From: Thiohalocapsa sp.
Lineage (GTDB): Bacteria > Pseudomonadota > Gammaproteobacteria > Chromatiales > Chromatiaceae
Assembly (NCBI RefSeq): GCF_019695415.1
Contig: NZ_JAIFKJ010000099.1
Coordinates: forward strand, 1 to 12,592
DNA length: 12,592 nucleotides
Direction of reading: 5' to 3'
The notes below the pieces were generated by a model that ran no database searches, was not told where the DNA came from, and saw only the letters and a program-made list of their open reading frames with translations. Shown one piece after another: positions 7,651 through 12,592 of the stretch. The translations under genes were made by a program, and so were the position numbers. The first letter of the stretch is position 1. Every line of letters begins with the position of its first letter.

Positions 7651-7682
7651 TGTCTCGTCAGGGGTCCTGGAGGCAGCATTGA
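7602..7682 (+). CDS. Possible 26-codon leader peptide before fabZ
   Basis: ATG 7602 opens 26 codons (begins MLQSSQCTAIAAGLAAL, ends SRQGSWRQH) and stops at TGA 7680-7682, five bases before the fabZ ATG. A GAGG (7594-7597) lies 4 nt upstream, a reasonable ribosome-binding site. The whole inverted repeat 7602-7650 and the fabZ Shine-Dalgarno (7669-7673) fall inside it, so its translation would affect both the RNA fold and access to the fabZ start. No family is recognised. In GC-rich DNA an ORF this short can easily arise by chance, so this is a candidate only. Confidence 0.25.
   Translation: MLQSSQCTAIAAGLAALSRQGSWRQH
7669..7673 (+). promoter_or_regulatory. fabZ ribosome-binding site
   Basis: GGAGG is the best Shine-Dalgarno in the region. 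It lies 14 nt before ATG 7688 but only 5 nt before an in-frame TTG at 7679, so it raises the possibility that translation begins at TTG 7679 (three extra residues, LIT). Both start choices encode the same FabZ fold. Confidence 0.55.
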
Positions 7683-7687
7683 TCACG

Positions 7688-8122
7688 ATGGATATTCACA
7701 AGGTGTTGCGTCTCCTGCCGCACCGCTATCCCTTTCTACTCATCGACAAAGTGCTAGAGTTCGAGCCCAACGAGCGCTTGCTGGGACTCAAGAACGTCAG
7801 CTTCAACGAGCCCTATTTTACGGGCCACTTCCCCGTGCGCCCCGTGATGCCAGGGGTGCTGATCATCGAGGCGATGGCCCAGGCGACAGGCCTGCTGGCT
7901 ATGGAGTCAAGGCCGGATGAAGTGGGCGAGAAGGCCCTCTACTATTTCGTCGGTATCGACAGAGCGCGTTTCAAACAGCCGGTGGAGCCAGGCGATCAGC
8001 TGCTGCTCGATGTGCGCGTGCTGCATGTCAAACGCGGCATCTGGAAATTTGCCGGTGAGGCACGGGTGAACGACAAAGCCGTCGCCACCGCCGAGATCAT
8101 GTGCACCGCCCGGGACTTCTGA
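7688..8122 (+). CDS. fabZ: 3-hydroxyacyl-ACP dehydratase FabZ
   Basis: Cytoplasmic hot-dog-fold dehydratase of type II fatty acid synthesis: converts 3-hydroxyacyl-ACP to trans-2-enoyl-ACP, and so competes with LpxA for the same pool. From ATG 7688 it is 144 aa (E. coli 151). Seen: N-terminal LPHRYPFLLIDKV; the catalytic His H47 in TGHFPVRPVMPGVL; the catalytic Glu E61 in IIEAMAQ; and the core strand YYFVGIDRARFKQPVEPGDQL. The frame is open to ATG 7619, but the residues added there have no family resemblance and no SD. MDIHKVLRLLPHRYPFLL aligns from the first residue with Pseudomonas-type FabZ; TTG 7679 is the alternative start. It is followed by lpxA after only 3 nt, the usual lpxD-fabZ-lpxA-lpxB arrangement, which links phospholipid and lipid A acyl-chain supply. 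Confidence 0.96.
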   Translation: MDIHKVLRLLPHRYPFLLIDKVLEFEPNERLLGLKNVSFNEPYFTGHFPVRPVMPGVLIIEAMAQATGLLAMESRPDEVGEKALYYFVGIDRARFKQPVEPGDQLLLDVRVLHVKRGIWKFAGEARVNDKAVATAEIMCTARDF

Positions 8123-8125
8123 GTC

Positions 8126-8896
8126 TTGATCCACGCCACTGCCATCGTCGATCCGGCGGCCGAGCTCGCCCCGGACGTCGAAGTGGGCCCCTACGCCATC
8201 ATCGGTGCCGGGGTTCGGCTCGGTGCGGGCTGCGTCATCGGCCCACACGCGGTGCTACGCGGGCCGACCCGCATCGGGCCAGGCACACGTGTGTTCCAGT
8301 TCGCCTCCGTCGGTGAGGACCCGCAGGACAAGAAGTACGCCGGCGAGGCAACGGCGCTCGTCATCGGCGCGCGCAACGTCATTCGCGAGTGCGCGACCAT
8401 TCACCGCGGGACTGCGCAGGACAAGGGTGAGACGCGCATCGGTGACGACAACCTGTTCATGGCCTACACCCACGTGGCCCACGACTGCATCATCGGCAAC
8501 AACGTCATCATGGCCAATGCAGCCTCCCTCGGCGGCCATGTGGCGGTCCAGGACTGGGCCATCCTCGGCGGATTCAGCATCGTGCACCAATTCTGCCGTA
8601 TTGGTGCTCACAGTTTCAGCGCCATGGGCACCGTCATCGGCAAGGACGTGCCGCCGTATCTCACCATTGGCGGCCACCCGGCCCAACCGCGGGGCATCAA
8701 TACGGAAGGGCTGCGGCGTCGGCAGTTTGCGCCGGATACCATCGCCGCCCTGCGCCGCGCTTATCGGCTGCTGTATCTGGCGAACCTCAAGCTCACGGAA
8801 GCCGTGGCGCAGATCCGCGAGCTTGCGGTGTCCCATCCTGAGTTGATGCCGTTGGCGGACTTCGTCGCCGACAGCAGCCGCAGCATCGTGCGGTGA
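8126..8896 (+). CDS. lpxA: UDP-N-acetylglucosamine 3-O-acyltransferase
   Basis: First step of lipid A synthesis: moves a 3-hydroxyacyl group from ACP to the 3-OH of UDP-GlcNAc; homotrimeric left-handed beta-helix. The protein is 256 aa (E. coli 262). Seen: hexapeptide repeats from residue 2 to about 180; QDKKYAGE with the substrate Lys (E. coli K76); H116 and catalytic H119 in THVAHDC (E. coli H122/H125); H138 (E. coli H144); HQF at 154-156 (E. coli H160/Q161); N192 and E194; RRR near 197-199; and a C-terminal helical domain. The chain-length ruler position, G173 in E. coli, is M167 here (HSFSAMG), as in Pseudomonas LpxA, which prefers 3-hydroxydecanoyl-ACP (C10). The start is TTG 8126: no ATG or GTG fits, and IHATAIVDP aligns with the E. 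coli N-terminus. The SD is weak, so coupling to fabZ (3-nt gap) is likely. GTGA overlap with lpxB. Confidence 0.96.
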   Translation: MIHATAIVDPAAELAPDVEVGPYAIIGAGVRLGAGCVIGPHAVLRGPTRIGPGTRVFQFASVGEDPQDKKYAGEATALVIGARNVIRECATIHRGTAQDKGETRIGDDNLFMAYTHVAHDCIIGNNVIMANAASLGGHVAVQDWAILGGFSIVHQFCRIGAHSFSAMGTVIGKDVPPYLTIGGHPAQPRGINTEGLRRRQFAPDTIAALRRAYRLLYLANLKLTEAVAQIRELAVSHPELMPLADFVADSSRSIVR

Positions 8897-10050
8897 CCAC
8901 CCGTCTCGGCATCGTCGCCAATGAAGCCTCCGGGGACCTGCTCGGCGCCGCGCTGGCGGCCGCTTTGCGCGAGGCGCTGCCGGATGCCGAGCTCGTGGGC
9001 GTCGCCGGGCCGCGGATGCAGGCCCAAGGCTGCGTGACCCTGATGCCCCAAGAGCGTTTGTCCGTCATGGGGCTCGTGGAGGTGCTGTCCGTGCTGCCGG
9101 ATCTGCTGCGCGCCCGCGCAGAGCTCATTGCGCATTTCACCGCGACACCGCCGGCGGCGTTCATCGGTATCGATGCACCTGACTTCAATCTCGGCCTGGA
9201 GCGGCGGCTGCGCGGCCGCGGCATTCCCACGGTCCACCTTGTGAGCCCAACCGTTTGGGCCTGGCGGCGCGGGCGTGTGCGCGCCATCCGTCGTGCCGTG
9301 GACCTGATGCTCTGCATCTTTCCATTCGAAGAGGCGTTTTTGCGCGCCCATGGCGTCGATGCCCACTACATCGGACACCCGTTGGCGGACGAGATCCCGC
9401 AGCAGGATCAGGGCGCGCGCGCGCGGGCAGAGCTCGGGATCGGGGCGGCAGACAACGTGGTGGCACTGTTGCCGGGCAGCCGCCGCAGCGAGGTGTCACG
9501 CTTGGCCGCGCCCATGCTGGAAACGGCCCTGTGGTGCCGGGCACGCAAGGCTGGGCTGCGCTTCGTCGTTCCCATGGTTTCCGCCGGCCTGCGCGATCTG
9601 CTCGAGACTGAACGGGCGCGTCTCGCACCGGATTTGGACATGCAGGTTCTCGCGGGCGGCAGCCGCACTGCCATCGCCGCTGCGGATGTGGTGCTCACCG
9701 CCTCCGGCACCGCAACCCTGGAGACACTTCTGCTGCGGCGCCCGATGCTGGTGGCCTATCGGCTGCATGCATTCACCTACGCGCTGGTTAAGGCGCTCAG
9801 GCTCATCAAGGTACCTTACGCCGCCATGGCGAATCTCTTGGCCGGTGAAGCACTCGCCCCGGAGTTCCTGCAAGGGCGCTGTCGCGCCGAGCTCATGGGT
9901 CCGGCGCTGCTGGCGATGCTGGAAGATGCGCCGCGCCGGGAGCTGATTCGGCGACGGTATGCGCAGATTCACGCCGATCTTCGGCGGGATGCGGCGCGTA
10001 CGGGCGCCGCCCGCATCGCCGAGCTGCTGACGGCCAGGGAGGCCATATGA
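8893..10050 (+). CDS. lpxB: Lipid-A-disaccharide synthase
   Basis: Membrane-associated GT19 glycosyltransferase that joins UDP-2,3-diacylglucosamine and lipid X to form the beta-1,6 lipid A disaccharide. The protein is 385 aa (E. coli 382). Seen: N-terminal IVANEASGD (N10 where most relatives have Gly, as in GEASGD); VGVAGPRMQ; GIDAPDFN with D94 equal to catalytic E. coli D98; VSPTVWAWRRGRV; IGHPLAD (160-166); LPGSRRSEV (193-201); ASGTATLE (270-277); NLLAGE (314-319); and EFLQ (324-327). The start is GTG 8893 inside the lpxA stop (GTGA). The end overlaps rnhB (ATGA). A run of 13 alternating G/C bases at 9413-9425 codes for GARAR between the two halves of the protein. All other key residues are present, so the enzyme should be active. 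Confidence 0.96.
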   Translation: MTTRLGIVANEASGDLLGAALAAALREALPDAELVGVAGPRMQAQGCVTLMPQERLSVMGLVEVLSVLPDLLRARAELIAHFTATPPAAFIGIDAPDFNLGLERRLRGRGIPTVHLVSPTVWAWRRGRVRAIRRAVDLMLCIFPFEEAFLRAHGVDAHYIGHPLADEIPQQDQGARARAELGIGAADNVVALLPGSRRSEVSRLAAPMLETALWCRARKAGLRFVVPMVSAGLRDLLETERARLAPDLDMQVLAGGSRTAIAAADVVLTASGTATLETLLLRRPMLVAYRLHAFTYALVKALRLIKVPYAAMANLLAGEALAPEFLQGRCRAELMGPALLAMLEDAPRRELIRRRYAQIHADLRRDAARTGAARIAELLTAREAI

Positions 10051-10679
10051 GCGCGCCGCTGACGGCAGCGACTCCGGCGCTGGTCGCGGGGGTGGATGAG
10101 GCGGGCCGCGGGCCGCTTGCAGGTCCGGTGTATGCCGCGGCCGTAATACTCCACCCTACCCGGATGCCGGAAGGGCTCGACGATTGCAAGCGGCTGACCG
10201 AGGCGGCCCGCGAGGCCCTGGTCCCGGTCATCGAGCAGAGCGCCGAGGCCTGGGCGGTCGCCTGGGCCAGCCATGTCGAGATCGACCGGCTCAACGTCCT
10301 GCGCGCCTCCTTGTTGGCCATGCGTCGGGCCGTGCTTGCCCTGCGCGTCATCCCGACGTTGGCGCTGGTGGACGGCAACCGCTGCCCGGACGATCTGCCC
10401 TGCTTCGCGCGCGCCGTGGTGGGTGGTGACGGGCTGGAGCCCGCCATCAGCGCCGCGTCCATCCTTGCCAAGGTTGCGCGCGACCGGGAGATGCAGCGCC
10501 TGGATCGGCACCACCCGGAGTACGGCTTCGCGCAGCACAAAGGTTATGGCACGCCCCAGCACCTTGCCGCGCTGCAGCGGTACGGACCCTGCCCTATCCA
10601 CCGACGCTCCTTCGCCCCAGTACGGGCATTGCTTGGCGATCCGGCAGCGCCCGAAGGCGCGAAGCTTCCCTTTGCCTGA
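10047..10679 (+). CDS. rnhB: Ribonuclease HII
   Basis: Cytoplasmic endonuclease that cuts RNA in RNA/DNA hybrids and single ribonucleotides embedded in DNA. The protein is 210 aa (E. coli 198), with a short extra N-terminus. The four metal-binding acids are present: D17 and E18 in GVDEAGRGPLAGPV, D109 in VDGN, and D128 in VGGD. Also seen are SAASILAKVARD, HPEYGFAQHKGYGT and the C-terminal HRRSF. The usual DSKKL motif reads DDCKRLT, with Cys at residue 47 in place of Ser. The start ATG 10047 overlaps the lpxB stop (ATGA), and AGGGAGG (10036-10042) is a strong SD 4 nt before it. In E. coli and Pseudomonas dnaE follows; here the next gene is convergent, with 58 nt between the stops, so rnhB ends the operon. 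Confidence 0.96.
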   Translation: MSAPLTAATPALVAGVDEAGRGPLAGPVYAAAVILHPTRMPEGLDDCKRLTEAAREALVPVIEQSAEAWAVAWASHVEIDRLNVLRASLLAMRRAVLALRVIPTLALVDGNRCPDDLPCFARAVVGGDGLEPAISAASILAKVARDREMQRLDRHHPEYGFAQHKGYGTPQHLAALQRYGPCPIHRRSFAPVRALLGDPAAPEGAKLPFA

Positions 10680-10737
10680 CCCTGGCCTGGATGTCATCCC
10701 AGCACGCCAGTCACACCGCGCCAGCCCCAGCGACAAC

Positions 10738-12117
10738 CTAGGCGCCTCGGGCGACTGTATGGGATGCTATGTTGGTGGCGGGCGCCGCTTCCGCGGCCAG
10801 GTCCTTGAGGCTCATCTCCCCGAGCGCGTCGTCCATGGCCTGCTGGAGGCATGTTTCCAGCTGGGCGACGGGCGCCCCAGTCGGGAGGCTCGGCGTCGCC
10901 GACTGATCTTCGCCAAACCGGCGCACATGTCGCAGCAGCGCCCGCACCTTGACGCGCTCTGGTGCCTGCGCCGGTACGTAGCGCGGCGGGTCGCTTGCCG
11001 TCGCCACCAGATAACCGGCATCGGTCAGCAGCTCGACTTGATTGCGCACATTCGTGAGCGGCATGCCCAGGTCATGGGCCAGCGTCTCGTCATCGACGGC
11101 ATCGGCGCCGCTGTAATGCCTGCGCACCACCGCCTGCATCAGCAGCAGCGCAAGGCGCTCGCGCAGTCTGTTGCTGAGCCGGAAGTCGCGGTCGCGGCTC
11201 ATCAGGTACTCGGGGTACTGGGCATAGAAGGCGATGTTTGCCCCCACGAGGACGATAATCCAGGCGATGTAGAGCCAGATCATAAATAGGATCAGGATCG
11301 CCAGGCCTGAATAAATGGCCGCATAGCGGGTGGAGCCCGCCATGAATTGGCCGAAGAGGTCTCCCGCCATGAGCCACAGGACGCCTGCTACTGCGGCCCC
11401 CACGAGAGAGGGCGCGAAGCGCACCCGGGTATTCGGCACAAAGTTGTAGGCGAAGGCGAAGGCCAGCGTGATCAGCACCAAGGGGACGAGACGCTCGGCG
11501 CCTTGGAGCAGCCAGCCGAGCGGCGCGATGTCCGCGAGCCGCTGCACGACCGAATAATTGCGCAGCGATGCCGAGGCTGCCACCGCCGAGAAGAGCAGCA
11601 CGGGCCCCACCAACAGCACGCTCAGATAGCGGCTGAAGCGCTCCGCCAGCGGCCGTTGCCGTGCGACACGCCACGTCATATTGAACACCTGCTCGATCTT
11701 CGAGATCAGCGACAAGACCGACCACAACAGCACCGCGAGCCCAACGGCGCCGAGGACCCGCACATTGGTGTTGTCCACATAGTTGATGAGCCGCTCGGCA
11801 ATCTCCTGCGCGTCGGCACCGAGGGGGTGGAGCGCCTGCAACAGCATGGGCTCCAGCTGGTTGTGCACGCCGAAGCCCTTGAGGACGGAAAAGCTCACCG
11901 CGAGCAGCGGCACCAGGCTCAGCAGTGTGGTGTAGACCAGACTCATCGCCTGCAGCGTCAGTCGGCCCGCCAGCAGATCCCGGACGATGGCATGGAGCAT
12001 GCGCGCCGGCAGCCGCAGGCGCTTCTGCCACCCTGGCAGCGCGGCCGCGTCGCCCCAGAGGAGCTGTGTCCAGGTCCTGGTAACGCCGTTGCCGACCGGG
12101 TGTCGAACGGGGCTCAT
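10738..12117 (-). CDS. yihY: YihY/BrkB family inner membrane protein (UPF0761-type) with C-terminal winged-helix-like region
   Basis: Polytopic inner-membrane protein of the YihY/virulence factor BrkB family; function unsettled. The old name ribonuclease BN is a misannotation and no nuclease motif is seen. The protein is 459 aa, much longer than E. coli YihY (290 aa). Seen: about six membrane spans near residues 58-79, 121-139, 164-184, 209-227, 237-257 and 270-297; family features A.SLVYTTLLSLVPLLAV, LLWSVLSLISKIEQVFN, YNFVPNTRVRF and AIYSGLAILILFMIWLYIAW; then a soluble tail. Residues about 317-385 (RERLALLLMQAV...DLGMP...LTDAGYLV) resemble a winged helix; the last 75 residues are low in features. 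I chose ATG 12117, not the upstream in-frame ATG 12222, because GAGG lies 5 nt before it and the longer version would run into the divergent gene. It is convergent with rnhB. Confidence 0.9.
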   Translation of the reverse strand: MSPVRHPVGNGVTRTWTQLLWGDAAALPGWQKRLRLPARMLHAIVRDLLAGRLTLQAMSLVYTTLLSLVPLLAVSFSVLKGFGVHNQLEPMLLQALHPLGADAQEIAERLINYVDNTNVRVLGAVGLAVLLWSVLSLISKIEQVFNMTWRVARQRPLAERFSRYLSVLLVGPVLLFSAVAASASLRNYSVVQRLADIAPLGWLLQGAERLVPLVLITLAFAFAYNFVPNTRVRFAPSLVGAAVAGVLWLMAGDLFGQFMAGSTRYAAIYSGLAILILFMIWLYIAWIIVLVGANIAFYAQYPEYLMSRDRDFRLSNRLRERLALLLMQAVVRRHYSGADAVDDETLAHDLGMPLTNVRNQVELLTDAGYLVATASDPPRYVPAQAPERVKVRALLRHVRRFGEDQSATPSLPTGAPVAQLETCLQQAMDDALGEMSLKDLAAEAAPATNIASHTVARGA

Positions 12118-12178
12118 GGTAACCTCGCATGCGCGTGCAACCGTGCGCGCGGCATCAGCCTCGGGAGGAAGTACACTC
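12118..12178. promoter_or_regulatory. Divergent intergenic region between yihY and the thioredoxin-like gene
   Basis: 61 nt separate the two divergent start codons, so both promoters must lie here or inside the opposite gene. The yihY SD is CCTC on the + strand (12123-12126), reading GAGG 5 nt before its ATG. GGGAGG (12163-12168) lies 10 nt before GTG 12179. A small inverted repeat, GCGCG (12131-12135) / CGCGC (12146-12150), sits in the middle. I find no convincing -35/-10 pair in this GC-rich stretch. Confidence 0.4.
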
Positions 12179-12592
12179 GTGAACCACTGTATCACCGCCG
12201 GCCTGCTGGCCGCGGCCGTCATGACAATGCCCTTTCACACGCAGGCCGCTGACGCAGGCGATCCGCAAGCAACACCCGCAGCGGCCGCCGACGGTCTGCT
12301 CGACCCGATGCCCGAGACGCCGGCCGCGCCCGATTTCGAGCTGCAAGGTCCTGACGGCGAAACCTACAGCCTTGCAGCCATGCAGGGCCAGCCCGTCATC
12401 ATCAACTTCTGGGCCACCTGGTGTCCGCCGTGCCGGGCTGAGATGCCGGCGATGCAGCGTGCTTGGGAGCAGCTCGAGGGCGACGGTGTCATGCTCGTGG
12501 CCGTGAACGTCGGCGAGAGCAAAGCTGAGGTCGCCGCCTTTGCCGAGCAGTTGCAGGTGGAGTTTCCGCTGCCGATGGATACGGATATGAGC
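12179..12592 (+). CDS. Secreted TlpA/ResA-like thiol-disulfide oxidoreductase, 3' partial
   Basis: Thioredoxin-fold protein exported to the periplasm; such proteins usually reduce disulfides, for example in cytochrome c maturation or in copper-site or envelope proteins. 138 codons are visible and the frame is open at the window end. Seen: a signal peptide at about 1-24 (TAGLLAAAVMTM core, likely cut after TQAA); an Ala/Pro/Asp-rich linker to about residue 49; APDFEL; the beta strand VIINFWATW; the redox centre CPPC at C82-C85 followed by RAEMPAM; and VAVNVGES. The cis-Pro segment expected near residue 150 lies beyond the window. The start is GTG 12179 with GGGAGG at 12163-12168; the next ATG (12221) would cut into the signal peptide. 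There is no lipobox. It diverges from yihY; from memory, Pseudomonas also has a thioredoxin-like gene near its yihY homologue. The exact subfamily cannot be set from this fragment. Confidence 0.88.
   Translation, partial: MNHCITAGLLAAAVMTMPFHTQAADAGDPQATPAAAADGLLDPMPETPAAPDFELQGPDGETYSLAAMQGQPVIINFWATWCPPCRAEMPAMQRAWEQLEGDGVMLVAVNVGESKAEVAAFAEQLQVEFPLPMDTDMS

Noticed and set aside
7619..7687. FabZ start at ATG 7619
   Set aside because: No SD, and the 23 added residues do not match FabZ; the family N-terminus begins at MDIHKV.
10687..10702. Small imperfect hairpin (CTGGAT / ATCCCAG) between convergent rnhB and yihY as a terminator
   Set aside because: Short stem with a bulge, 3-nt loop and no T-run on either strand; not good enough to call an intrinsic terminator.
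12118..12222. Longer YihY start at 12222
   Set aside because: It would overlap the divergent gene; ATG 12117 has a well-spaced GAGG.
10273..12252. Plus-strand ORFs 10273-11289 and 11347-12252 through rnhB and yihY
   Set aside because: They are out of frame or antisense to well-supported genes, and their compositions (Arg/Ser-rich, His/Gln-rich) are typical of shadow frames.
1..12592. Mobile elements, CRISPR arrays, tRNA or rRNA genes, riboswitches of known class
   Set aside because: No transposase or integrase, spaced repeats, cloverleaf or rRNA-like sequence was found; the gaps are all under 300 nt and hold only the structures listed.

Overview
The window is a GC-rich chromosomal segment from a gammaproteobacterium. 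It carries the conserved envelope-biogenesis cluster in the order (cdsA)-dxr-rseP-bamA-skp-lpxD-fabZ-lpxA-lpxB-rnhB, all on the + strand. Placing dxr between cdsA and rseP is, from memory, the Pseudomonas-type order; E. coli has dxr upstream of uppS. Protein lengths and catalytic residues match the known families closely. The exact genus cannot be read from the sequence, but a high-GC gammaproteobacterial lineage outside the enterics fits best.

Layout: 2-715 is the C-terminal part of cdsA (CDP-diacylglycerol synthase), overlapping dxr (isoprenoid MEP pathway) by 4 nt. rseP (site-2 protease) follows dxr after 3 nt. A 251-nt gap holds a good sigma70-like promoter and a strong hairpin, and leads into bamA (outer-membrane protein assembly), which overlaps skp (periplasmic chaperone) by 1 nt. 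lpxD follows after 35 nt. A 217-nt gap carries a small SD-preceded ORF and a perfect 9-bp inverted repeat, and leads into the tight block fabZ-lpxA-lpxB-rnhB with gaps or overlaps of only 3-4 nt. After rnhB the usual partner dnaE is absent. Instead a convergent yihY/BrkB-family membrane protein gene lies on the - strand, and divergent from it is a secreted TlpA-like thioredoxin gene cut off by the window end.

How the genes work together: CdsA makes phospholipid precursor. Dxr feeds isoprenoid synthesis (including the undecaprenyl carrier). RseP is the envelope-stress protease. Skp escorts outer-membrane proteins to BamA for insertion. LpxA, LpxD and LpxB are the acyltransferases and disaccharide synthase of lipid A, and FabZ competes with LpxA for the 3-hydroxyacyl-ACP pool. 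LpxA has Met at the chain-length ruler position, which predicts a C10 (3-hydroxydecanoyl) preference as in Pseudomonas.

I see no mobile element, CRISPR array, rRNA or tRNA, and no previously undescribed multi-gene system. The items most worth a second look are the two leader regions (before bamA and before fabZ), the non-ATG starts concentrated in the lipid A genes, the predicted C10 LpxA, and the loss of the rnhB-dnaE neighbourhood.
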